Assembly (NCBI RefSeq): GCF_042453785.1
Contig: NC_091665.1
Span: 4,041,501 to 4,105,500 of the forward strand
Length of the DNA: 64,000 nt
From: Malus domestica
Lineage: Eukaryota; Streptophyta; Magnoliopsida; Rosales; Rosaceae
Direction: 5' to 3'
Program-made: the position numbers and the translations under genes
Notes under the pieces: model-generated
What the model was told of the DNA's origin: nothing
What the model saw: only the letters and a program-made list of their open reading frames with translations
Database searches by the model: none
Shown here: positions 47,876-58,426 of the stretch, one piece after another
Position numbering within the stretch: position 1 is the first letter of the stretch
Layout of the letters: every line of letters starts with the position of its first letter

Positions 47876-48465
47876 GAATGGTGTTATCTTGCATCCACTC
47901 AGGCTGATTAGTGGAAACGAAAAGCAATTCCACCAAAGAAAAGATGAAAAAGAGAGAAAAGCTACTAATTGCACTTGATCTTGTCTAGTCAATAGCATGC
48001 AGCATCAAACACACAAAAGTTGGAAATATTTTTAGACAAGGCATATGCGAATGTGTGACATCGAAACAAGGATTCGTTACTTTGACAAATTAGTAACAAG
48101 CGAGACACCTCATTCGGCAACTCTCTTCGCCTGAAGACTTGGGGGACTCCCACCATATGCTACTGCACCTTAATACTCGGCAGTCTCACAACCACTCAGT
48201 GACTTGGATTTTTCAAGTCTCCAACCGAGAAGTTTTCCTCACTCGGGAAATTAAGGGAACACTACCTCAAACTACATGCTTCACTCACAAAGCTTCAACA
48301 ATACAGGTTTCAACAAAAGCAAAAATTCAAAGAACTTTATGAAGAAGGCTTTGGTGTATTTAACACAATATATTGAAATGAAGCAAAGCTTATTTATTAA
48401 TATTTTCGATAAGCCACAAATATGTACATATACATGAGTCAAAATAAACAAACAAAAGGGAGCCT

Positions 48466-49140
48466 TCACAAAGGTTGCTTAGGGGAAGTCTCAGCAGTCG
48501 GTAGAGCCCCAGAAAGAGAAAGCACCGGAGGGTGGTTATCCGGAGCCTCAGTACTTGACAAAACCCCAGAAGGAGGAGGCATTGGAGGTTCATCATTTGA
48601 AGCTTCATTACCAGGTACAGCCCCAGAGGACGAAGGCAATAAATGCCTTTGGAACAAACCCACAAACCGCTGATGATCAAGTAAAACCTTACCATCAGAT
48701 TCCTTCATCTGGTCAAGCTTCCTCTTCATGTTTGTAGCATAGTCATGGGCGAGCCGGTGCAACTGCTTATTCTCATGCTTGAGCCCTCTAATCTCCTATT
48801 TGAGACTCATCACTTCAGCAGCCAATGATTCAACTTGGCGGGTTCTAGCAAATAGGCGTTGGGCCATATTAGACACAGAACCTGCACACTGAACACTAAG
48901 AGCCAGAGAGTCCTTAACAGCCAACTCATCAGACCGTTTGGAAAGTAGTCTGTTATCTTTGGGAGTGAGAAGGTTCCTGGCCACCACTGCAGCGGTCATA
49001 TCATTCTTCATCACAGAATCCCCAACGGTAAGAGGACCAGTAGGGGATATGAAGGATGGGCGCCATATGTTGTCTGGAGAAGGCGTGGCTGTCTCTTCTC
49101 CAAGGTTCAGGTCAAAACGACGGTCGGAGGGTCCAGACAT
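48466..49140 (-). pseudogene. E1 antisense gene aORF1 (coiled-coil, unknown function)
   Basis: ATG at 49138-49140; 225 codons with one internal TAG at 48796-48798. N-terminus MSGPSDRRFDLNLGEE, then NIWRPSF, VVARNLLTPKDNRLLSKRSD and QCAGSVSNMAQRLFARTRQV. Next come a coiled coil (KHENKQLHRLAHDYATNMK) and a Pro/Ser-rich tail. Clearly homologous to the intact frame at 60191-60898 in E2, where the TAG position is Gln, so CAG to TAG is likely. No known domain was recognised. Confidence 0.75.
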
Positions 49141-49280
49141 TTTCAAATGTGTTGAAGAAGGAAGAGGTTAGACAAATCAAGATCTTAGAAGTGCAAGAAA
49201 TGAGCTTCTACTGGTAGAGATTCAGGTGTGCTGTGGAACTTAATGCCAGCCTCTATAAAAATCTGCACTCGACGGAGCTT

Positions 49281-49500
49281 CAGAAATCAAAGAGGCGTTT
49301 GCTTTCTCAAAAGTTGGGCTGCTCAGAGACCACGAGGGCCGATCTCAGAAATCGAAGAGGCGTTTGCTTTCTCAAAAGCTGGGCTGCTCAGAGACCACGA
49401 GGGCCGATCTCAGAAATCGAAGAGGCGTTTGCTTTCTCAAAAGCTGGGCTGCTCAGAGACCACGAGGGCCGATCTCAGAAATCGAAGAAGCACCTGCTTT
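49281..49500. repeat. 65-bp tandem array, 3.3 copies
   Basis: CAGAAATC(A/G)AAGAGGCGT recurs at 49281, 49346 and 49411 with a partial fourth copy at 49476. The 65-bp unit is not a multiple of three and lacks stops in all frames. Overlapping open frames here are therefore artefacts. Part of the E1 3' region. Confidence 0.9.
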
Positions 49501-51381
49501 TTCAGCCTCGTCAGCACCTGTCACATGCACAATCAGCTTTGCGAAAATTACGGGCAATCTGTCGAAGATTTCTGGTGAAGTAAAAAGCACGTGAATCTTA
49601 CTGTTCAATCACCGCTCTCCATATGCACCATCAACTCCTCGGGTACCACATATAACTTTGTCAAAGATCTCTGACAAAGTTTAGGCACGAGAATTTCGAA
49701 GTTCCAGCTACCCTACTATTACCCATAAGGGTAAAGGAACAGCACCACTGCTTGACAACTGGAAAGTCCCTATGTGTGTCGACCTCCGTGTTTTACGGCA
49801 AGACAGGTTGGCAAGAACGTCCAACCTTTACTCACATTCGAGAAAAGACTCCCAACATAATTACTTTCTCAAAAACCGAAGTAGCACCGCTTTCCGAATC
49901 TCGAGAGTCAGATCCTCGACGGGATTGCTTGTTCGAAAACCGAAGAGGCACAACTCTCAGAACTTCGAGAGCCAGATTTCCTTAGATAAAGCTTGTCTGT
50001 AATCTTCACACGTAATATCAGCTTTCCAGATACCACATACCACTTTTTCAAAGTGCTCTGACAAAATTAAAACACGTGAAGCTGGCAACTACCACTACAT
50101 TGCTGTGACCAAGAAGGGTAAAGGAATAGCATTACTACTTGTTATTGGGAAATCCCTATATACATTGACCTCCCTCCTCAACGGACAGGCAAACCTGCAA
50201 AAATGCTCAACCCTTTCTCGCATTCGAAAAGGCACCCTCAACATAAACTCTCGAAATACTCAGCTTTATTTCCCCCCGATAATACCTCAGCAAATAAGCC
50301 ACACCAAGAACAAGAGTATCTCATATCATCAGGGTCGAAAGCAAGAGTATCCCATATCATGCTTTCTCCCTATCTTTGTCTTTGTCCTTGTCCACACCTG
50401 CAGGACAAGGAGAAAGAGAGCAGTCAGTCGGAACCTGAAATCAAACCTCCAATTTGGAACTGACTGCCTGGAGCCTTTGCCTGGTTGCTTACTTAGCATT
50501 GCTCTCGAGTACTCATCCTCAACTGCTGTCAAGGTCACGAATTCCACCGGCAAATACCTCATGACAGTTGATCAGATATTGGCTCTTTACACTGAAGCTG
50601 CCAAGCGTGGATGAGTCACTATGAAGGAATGTTCTGAAGGACCATTTAAATGCAAAGGTTGCACACCACTTCTGCCATGCAAAAGATTGAAGCAGAAGGT
50701 TCAACGGTGAGCTGAAACAGATCACTACAGCACGACACCTTTCCATACCACATTCATTATTCCGTCAACAGCAAAAGTATCCCATATCATCAAGGTCGAA
50801 CGTACTCTAGATTTGATGGACTTGTTTTGACCCTCAAATTTTTGAGTCGGCCTTATACTCTGAAGGGCACCAGAAAACCCTCCAGCACAGTTCAAGAATA
50901 AGCCTGTGGAAAGTTACTTCTTCAAAAGCAAAAGTATCTCATATCATCTCTTATCCATTTGCTTTTCCTTATCCTGGCAGTTGAATGAGAGACAAGGAGA
51001 AGGAGAACAATCAACCGGAAGCCGAAGTCAAACCTCTGATCCTGGGTTGCTTACTTGGAAGTTTGACTACTTACCTTGTCTGTCACCTCTTTCGGCAGAT
51101 CTCCTAGCTCGGCGACTTGGGGGACTCCTACTATAGGGTTTGTATCACACTTGACTAAGCCCGAAACTACAACTAAGCTTCAAGTGAAATTGATACATTA
51201 CCTTGTGCGTCAACATCAGCTAAATACACCATTCCCGGATGGAGGAAAGGTACTTCCAGAGAAGGGCAGATGAAGATCATACCACACTTCGGTACTTAGA
51301 AGTTTCGTGATTACTCAAGGGATTGGATCTTGCAAGTCCCCAACCGAGGAGTTTCCCTCACTCGGGAACTTAGGGGAGCAC
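49501..51381. other. E1 3' untranslated region
   Basis: No gene. It shares long stretches with E2 (inverted at about 57290-59700), including blocks around CATATCATG, TCGAGTACTCATCCTCAACTG and CCATTTAAA. It ends in the purine-rich tract before the 3' LTR. Confidence 0.7.
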
Positions 51382-51893
51382 TGTTTGTACCATACTTGAC
51401 CAATCCCGAAACTACCGAGCACCGGCCAACGCTATACTGTCAAGGACCCAGAAGAGTTCCCCTCCGACCAGGAGGCCAATCACTACTCGACATGTGTCAA
51501 GATTAGAAGCCAATCAGAGCGCAGCACGTGTCGACATCAAGAACCAATCATAACATGACACATGTCAATGTGACAAAGCTACAAGTTTTTCTATAAATAG
51601 GGGTCATTCCCCCACAATATTGCCTAATGCCATTTGTGTTAAATCATTCACAAGAACTCACTAAATTGAGAGCTTGATCCTTTGTACTTGTGTAAGCCCT
51701 TCACTACTAATAAGAACTCCTCTACTCCGTGGACGTAGCCAATCTGGGTGAACCACGTACATCCTGTGTTTGCTTCTCTGTCTCTATTCATTTACGTACT
51801 TATCCTCACTAGTGACCGAAGCAACCAAGCGAAGGTCACAAAACCTGACACTTTCTGTTGTACCAAAGTCTTCGCTGATTTTGTGCATCAACA
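51382..51893 (+). repeat. E1 3' LTR
   Basis: 512 bp, same as the 5' LTR but for one base. TATA box at 51592-51599. It points into the downstream NBS-LRR half of TNL2; its U5 is open in the TNL2 frame but without an ATG, so the first in-frame Met is near 52034 in the NBS. Confidence 0.95.
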
Positions 51894-54800
51894 AGTTTCA
51901 AGTTATTAGCTTTCTTGCTAATATCAGAGAGCGTTCTTCGAAATCTGGTTTAGCTCATCTACAAGATCAACTTCTTTCCCTGATTTTGAAGGAAAAAACT
52001 ACACAAGTTTGGGATGTTTATAGTGGAAGTGCTATGACAAAGAACCTTTTATCTAACAAAAAGGTTCTTCTCATTCTTGATGATGTTGATGAACTAAACC
52101 AACTAGAAATATTGGCGGGAAAGACGGATTGGTTTGGTCCAGGAAGCAGAATCATTGTTACAACAAGAAATGAGCGTTTGTTAATCGAGCATGGTATAGA
52201 TAAAAGATATGAGGTTTTGGGACTAAATGATGATCAATCTCTTCATCTCTTTAGTTTGAAAGCCTTCAAAACAGATCAGCCAGATGATGATTATGTGGAA
52301 CTATCGAAGTGTTTTGTAGATTATGCTGGAGGCCATCCATTAGCACTTAAGATTTTGGGATCTTCTTTGTATAAAAGAGGCCAAGATGCTTGGAATAGTG
52401 CGTTGGATAAAGTAAAGAAAGCTCCTAACGCAGTAATTTTTGAGACTCTGAAAATAAGCTATGATGGCCTTGATGAGATGGAGAAGAAAGTTTTTCTTGA
52501 TGTTGCATGTTTTGATACTGGGAATGACAAGGAGCGAGTAATTGAAATACTGGAAAATTGTGGCTTTTGTGCTCGTATTGTGATAGATGTTCTCATTGAG
52601 AAATCTCTTTTAAGTATTTTGGACGGGTATGTGATGATGCATGATTTGACACAAGAAATGGGATGGGAAATTGTTCGACAAGAATCGTATCAAGAGCCTG
52701 GTCGACGTAGTAGGTTGTGGCTTCATAATGAAATCTTTCACATATTCATGAAGGATACGGTAAGTAAGAGAAATATGCGTTCTGTATAGCAGCCAAATTA
52801 ATTTGAATATGTATAAAACTTGCTTATGAAATTAACATTTCTTCTTGTTTATTAGGGAACAGAAGCAATCGAAGGCATTGCCTTACGCTTGCCTGAATTA
52901 GAACAGGCTCAGTGGAATCCTGAAAGCTTTTCTAAGATATGTAATCTAAAGTTTCTCCAACTTCATAATTTGAGCCTTTCTGTCGGCCCCAAATATCTTT
53001 CCAACGCCTTGAGATTTATCGACTGGAGTTGGTATCCTTCAGAATCTCTCCCTCAAAATTTTCAACCGGACGAACTTTCTGAACTTAGTTTGCATCATAG
53101 CAAAATTGATCGGCTTTGGAGTGGAATGAAGGTTAGAGAATTGAATAAAAGACGTTATACATTTTATGTTTTTTGTTTATTTATATACATCTTGCCGGCT
53201 AATGATTGTGTCATTTTTTATATTTTCTACAGAACATGTCCTGCTTGAAAAATATCGATCTTAGTCACTCTCAAAACTTGACCGCGACCCCAGATTTTAC
53301 AGGTATTCAGAATCTTGAGAGGCTGGTGCTTGAATCTTGTACGAATTTAGTTGAGATTCACCCATCCATTGCAGTTCTTAAAAGGCTTAAAATTTTGAAT
53401 TTTAGAAACTGTAATGGTATTAAGAGTCTTCCAAGTGCTCTAGAAATGGAATCTCTTGAAGTTCTTGTTCTTTCTGGCTGCTCAAAACTGAAAAGGGTTC
53501 CTGAATTTGTGGGAAACATGAAAAAGTTATCAACTCTTTCTTTAGATGGGACTGCTATTCAGGATGTACCTTCTTCGATTGATCATCTAATTGGGCTGAT
53601 TTCGTTGGATCTCAAAGATTGTAAAAGTCTGTTATGTCTTCCTACTGTCATTTGTAGTCTGAAGTCTCTTAAAATTCTCAACTTGTCCGGATGCTCAAAA
53701 CTTGAGACAATTCCGGAAAACTGGGAGAAAATTGAGTGTTTGGAGGAGCTTGATTTGAGTGGAACTGCAATAAGAGATTCACCGTCATCTCTCTTTCTTA
53801 TGAAGAGTCTCAAAGTACTATCTCTACGTGGATGTAAAGGTCCACCGCTTAAATCATGGCATTCGTTCCTCCATTTTGGCTTATTTCCAACAAAAAACCC
53901 TGACCCCATGGGCTTCGTTTTGACTTCTTTAGATTATTTGTATTCTTTGAGTAAATTAGATCTAAGTGACTGCAATCTTTGTGAAGGAGCAATCCCAGAT
54001 GACATCGGTTGTTTGCCCTCTTTAGAGGACTTGGTTCTTCGGGGTAATGACTTCGTTAGCCTTCCTGCAAGCATTAGGTGGCTTGATAGTCTCAAGTTTT
54101 TGAACTTAGGCAGTTGCAAAAGTCTTCAAGAATTACCAGACCTCCCATCAAATGAAGAATTAACTGTAACAACTGAAGATTGTACTTGCTTAAAAGTGCT
54201 GCCGCATCCACCAAATATAAGTAGATTAAGGTGGTTTTTTTTCAGAGCAGTTAATTGCTACAGATTGGTTGGCAATGAAGCGAGGAATAACATGATATTT
54301 TAGATGTTACAGCAATTCCTTCAGGTACTGTCTCGCTCGCTCGCTCTCCATTTATCTTTCTAAAAGTTGTTTTTCCTGATATAATTGTTCCTATATATGC
54401 TACAGGGAACCCCTCCTTTGGTCATTCACAGTTTCAATATTGTGACTCCTGGAAGTGAAATGCCAGAGTGGTTCAATATTCAAAGAGCGGGAGATTCAAT
54501 AGTTGTGACGCTGCCTGATGATGTACATCCAACTAGAAGCAAGTTGAAGGGATTTGCTTTATGTGCTGTTTTTGCACCACAAGAAAGCCCAGCTGCCCTT
54601 GAAATTGATTCTTTAGAATGTCATGCATGTGGAATTAAATGTCTTTCGACAGTAACTGGATCGATGAGTGGCAAAACGTCTTTGCTTGTGAAAGGGGTTT
54701 ATTATCATAAAGCCGGCCAAATTCAGTCAGATCACCTTTGGTTACTCTATCTTTCTTTTAAAGGCTACGATCCTAGGAATTATTGGAAGGGAGGTTTCCA

Positions 54801-55095
54801 TCAAATTGAGTTTTCATTCAAGACCTTTTGTTCGGGGCCAGAAACCAACAAATGCTTGAAGCTGAAGAAGTGTGGGGTGCGCTTGGTGAAAGCAGAAGAC
54901 CACAACAACTCCAACAATAGCATTTCTCTTTATGAGCCTATGGAAGACCCTCATTGTGCTCTCCCCGAATCAGCAAATGCAGAGAGTGCCATCCATATGA
55001 AGCAAACAACCGAACATTTTGATGGTGCGGGATCAAGTGGAAGCTCATCAATCTCTACTAAGGAATCGGTTTACAAAAGATTGAAATATGACTGA

Positions 55096-55989
55096 TCGTC
55101 TTGTGCCTATTAAATCATCTGGTTTCTTCAAACAGTGCTTGGAAGGGTAAAATGCTTTTCTCGGAATTCATTTCAGTAAACCATTATCTCACTCCTCGTT
55201 GCAGATAATTAGTACTGTACTGAATTTCCTGATTTTTAAATTTCAAAATTCATTTTCTGATTTCACAAGGTGATTTGTTACTCGCCCATTGGGGGCTAGG
55301 CAATATATAATTTCATTGTAACCTAAGTAGTATTTAGTAGCCATATCTTCATGTAATTCAAATGCACAACCACACCTTTTCTCCCTCTACCTAATTGCTT
55401 GTTGACTTGCTCTGGTGCCCAAAATAAAGCAGCTTCCTTTAACAAACATAATTTCATTGAAAGAATCCCTAAGCAGTACCATTGGATCATGAAACTAAAA
55501 CCACTGGTAGAGAAAATCATCTATGTTGTTAATGTATGCGAAACAATGTAGAAAATATGACTTCTAGAGTTTCGGAATTAGATAAAACTAAAATATGTGT
55601 GTGGCGTTGTACAAAACCTGTGTCGTAACTTTGAATGACTTCAAAACAATTTGCTCAAGTCTTGGGGAAGAAATCAAAGATCATCCGTATCTTCTCCTTG
55701 AGCTCTTGGAAATATGATGGGTTCATGGTGTTTTCGAGCCTTAGCATATTTCTCGGTGGAGACTGTAAATGTTTATGTTTGGTCACAACTTTTTCTGTCA
55801 ATGCTCAAGTTCAACCATTTTCGATGTTGCAGTTCGCGGAAATGAAGTAACTAAGTGCATTATAGAACAGTTCTACTTGGAACCTGCAACATATTAATGT
55901 ATGGCCTAGTCCTTTCAATTTTGCCACATTTTTCTTCTTTCCCTCTAGAATTCTCATCTCATGGATGGATATATTGGACCCTAATTTCT

Positions 55990-56026
<37 letters not shown>

Positions 56027-56157
56027 TGAAATGTGAGTAGGAATTTAGATTAGGGTTTGGAGGAAGATCTTGCTTGCTGTTCGGTTGAATTTGTAGAGCT
56101 GTTATTCGTTACACATTCTCAGTCCCTGTCGTCGTCTTATTGTTCCTTCTTGTTAAG
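55096..56157. other. 3' flank of TNL2 and spacer
   Basis: No gene seen. A ~35-bp T-run lies at 55990-56025. Otherwise ordinary AT-rich spacer. Confidence 0.5.
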
Positions 56158-56846
56158 CATTCCAACAACAACAACAACAACAAAGCCTTTTCTCACTAAG
56201 TGGGGTCGGCTATGTGAATCTTAGAACGTCATTGCGCTCGGTTTTGTGTCATGTCCTCCGTTAGATTCAAGTACTCTAAGTCTTTTCTTAAGGTTTCTTC
56301 CAAAGTTTTCTTAGGTCTTCCTCTACCCCTTCGGCCCTGAACCTCTGTCCCGTAGTCACATCTTCGAACTGGAGCGTCAGTAGGCCTTCTTTGGACATGT
56401 CCAACCCACTCATTCCTAATCTTATCCTTTCTCGTGAGCCCACACCTCCAACGAATCATCCTCATCTCCGCTACACCCATTTTGTGTACATGTTGATGCT
56501 TCACTGCCCAACATTCTGTGCCATACAGCATCGCCGACCTTATTGCCGTCCTATAAAAATTTCCCTTGAGCTTCAGTGGCATACGACGGTCACATAACAC
56601 GCTGGATGCACTCTTCCACTTCATCCATCCCGCTTGTATTCCATATATTCTGTCTTTGATCGGCTTAGGCGAAGACCTTTAGATTCCAACACTTCTCTCC
56701 AAAGGTTAAGTTTCGCATTTACCCCTTCCTGAGTTTCATCTATCAACCCTATATTGTTTGCGTAAAGCATACACCAAGGAATAACATCTTGAATATGTCC
56801 TGTTAACTCATCTATTACCAATGCAAAAAGGTAAGGACTTAAGGAT
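56158..56846 (-). mobile_element. RTE-type LINE, 3' part, truncated by E2
   Basis: Minus-strand end of a non-LTR retrotransposon. Readable pieces: [40 protein letters not shown] and SRSKTEY of the reverse transcriptase; then MLYGTECWAVKHQHV, MIRWRCGLTRKDKI and GRGRPKKTLEETL of the C-terminal region. The catalytic FADD/YADD box reads YANN, so it is inactive. There is a small frame break near 56622. It ends AGCCGACCCCACTTAGTGAG, then AAAAGGCTTTG(TTG)n, the same tail as the 5S chimera at 10.3 kb. Its 5' part is cut off by the LTR at 56847 and may lie beyond the window. Confidence 0.85.
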
Positions 56847-57725
56847 TGTTGATGCACAAAATCAGTGAGGACTTTGGTACAACAAAAAGTATTAAGTTTG
56901 TGACCTTCGCTAGATTGCTCCGGTCATTAGTGTGGATAAGTATGTAAAAGGATAGAGACAAGAGAGCAAACACAAGATGTACGTTGTTCACCCAGATTGG
57001 CTACGTCCACGAAGTAGAGGAGTTCTCATTAATTGTGAAAGGTTTACATAAGTACATAGGTTCAAGCTCTCCTTTAGTGGGTACAAGTGAATGATTTAGT
57101 ACAAATGACATTAGGAAATATTTTGGGAGAATGATCTCTTTTTATAGAAGAGAGTTTCTAGCCTTGTTCTGACATTGACACGTATCGTGTTGTGATTGGC
57201 TTCCGATATTGACACGTGTCGCGCTATGATTGGCTTCTGATGTCGACACGTGTCGCTCTGTGATTGGCCTCCTGGTTGGAGGGGAAGCTCCTCGGTTGGG
57301 GACTTGCAAGATCCAAGCCGATGAGTAATCATGAAACTTCTAAGTACCGAAGTGTGGTATCGTCTTCACTTGCCTTATCTGTCTTATAGGTAGATGTGGC
57401 ATCTTCTCTGGATGTACTCTTCCTCCGTCCAGGGGTGGTATCTTTAACTGGTGGAGATGCACAAGGTAATGTATCAATTTCACTTGAAACTTACTTGTAG
57501 TTTCAGGCTTGGTCAAGCGCAATACAAACCATGTAGTAGGAGTCCCCCAAGTTGTCGAGCTAGGGGATCTGCTGAAATAGGTGACAGACAAGGTAAGCAA
57601 TCAGAGCTCCAAGCAATCAGTCCAAGATCAAAAGTTTGATTTCGAGTTCTAGCTGATTGTTCTCATTCTCCTTATCTTGTAGGCAGCATGAAGGATAAAG
57701 AGAAGAAAAGGAGAATAGATGACAT

Positions 57726-58426
57726 TGTGAACACGGGATTTTCCTGCGATGAACGAGACAAGAAACACGTGTACAAAATAATATTTGTATTGATGATTTA
57801 GGGGTTACAATCTCTTCTACAAATTTAGCCTCTGATTCTATCTTTGCAATGGGTAGATTTGATGTTGTTGATCCAAAGGGCCGTCGGGGCTTGATCTTGG
57901 GATAAACAGTTGTGCAGATTTGTTGACGTCGTGGATCCAAAGAGCCGTCGGGGCTTGATCTAGGGATGAACGAATGATGAACGATGAACACTTTCTTCAA
58001 GGGCCGTCGGGGCTTGATCTTGAATCAGTGGAAGTTCTTCAAGGGCCGTTGGGGCTTGATCTTGAATGAGGATTTGACGAAGAACGAAGAGAGCTCTCTT
58101 GATCCTTCGGGATTTGCTTGGGAGCTTTTGAGTTTCAAAGCTTCAAGGTTTTGATATGAAGTGAATTGGTTATGAACTGGTGTCCCCCAAATGAATTCTT
58201 TGGCCTTCTATTTATAGAATTCCAAAACTTGATTTTTTGGATTTAAATAATTAGATGGAATAAATCATCTCTGCCAGGTGTTGACACGTGTCCTGTTTGA
58301 TGACTTTTCCGATTTATTTTGATTTTTCGTTTAGTCACATGCTATGTGTAAAATTTATGTGACACATAAACATTGAAATTTTAATTTTTGATCAACATTT
58401 ATTTTACCGAAATTTCGATGTCTACA
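57726..58426 (-). repeat. LTR of a second retrotransposon family, nested in E2
   Basis: Reading minus it begins TGTAGACATCGAAATTTC and ends CCCGTGTTCACA, about 701 bp. It has a TATA box (TATAAATA at 58209-58216, minus strand). A purine tract, GAAGTGGGGGCATT, abuts its start, so it is a 3' LTR with some internal sequence at 58427 to about 58650. The leader part carries several copies of a 20-bp motif also found beyond the LTR. A matching target duplication was not found. Confidence 0.65.

Larger units (their letters stand above)
36722..51893 (+). mobile_element. E1: young Tat-type Ty3/gypsy LTR retrotransposon
   Basis: Complete element of 15,172 bp. Two 512-bp LTRs (36722-37233, 51382-51893) with TG...CA ends differ at one position I could find (T at 37013 versus C at 51673). 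The 5-bp target duplication AGTTT is at 36717-36721 and 51894-51898. The primer site TGGCGCCGTCTGTGGGA begins two bases after the 5' LTR; a purine tract (TTAGGGGAGCA) precedes the 3' LTR. Gag-pol is on the plus strand. Downstream is a long region with two antisense coding regions and several tandem arrays. An archaeal-type second RNase H and antisense genes mark the Tat lineage. Inserted in sense orientation in the NBS exon of TNL2. Confidence 0.95.
35843..55095 (+). pseudogene. TIR-NBS-LRR gene (TNL2) split by a 15.2-kb retrotransposon
   Basis: Tandem paralogue of TNL1. Exons: 35843-36387 (TIR), 36484-36721 joined by position to 51899-52759 (NBS), 52856-53131, 53233-54324 (LRR) and 54406-55095 (C-JID). 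The E1 element lies exactly after the codon TTT in the sequence ISHEF/QVISFLANI, 3' of the P-loop GMGGMGKTT. Without E1 the exons would stay in frame apart from a TAG at 54301-54303 near the end of the LRR exon, where TNL1 has a Ser codon. All other landmarks are intact: KYDVFLSFRGEDTRKGF, STWCLSEL, LLILDDVDEL, GSRIIVTTR, VMMHDLTQEMG and PGSEMPEWF. Reading from the normal start runs five codons into the LTR, giving a ~266-residue TIR-plus-P-loop protein. The 3' half could be transcribed from the LTR. Confidence 0.9.

Noticed and set aside
49228-49594. Three overlapping ~76-116-codon frames
   Set aside because: All come from the 65-bp tandem repeat, which is open in every frame.
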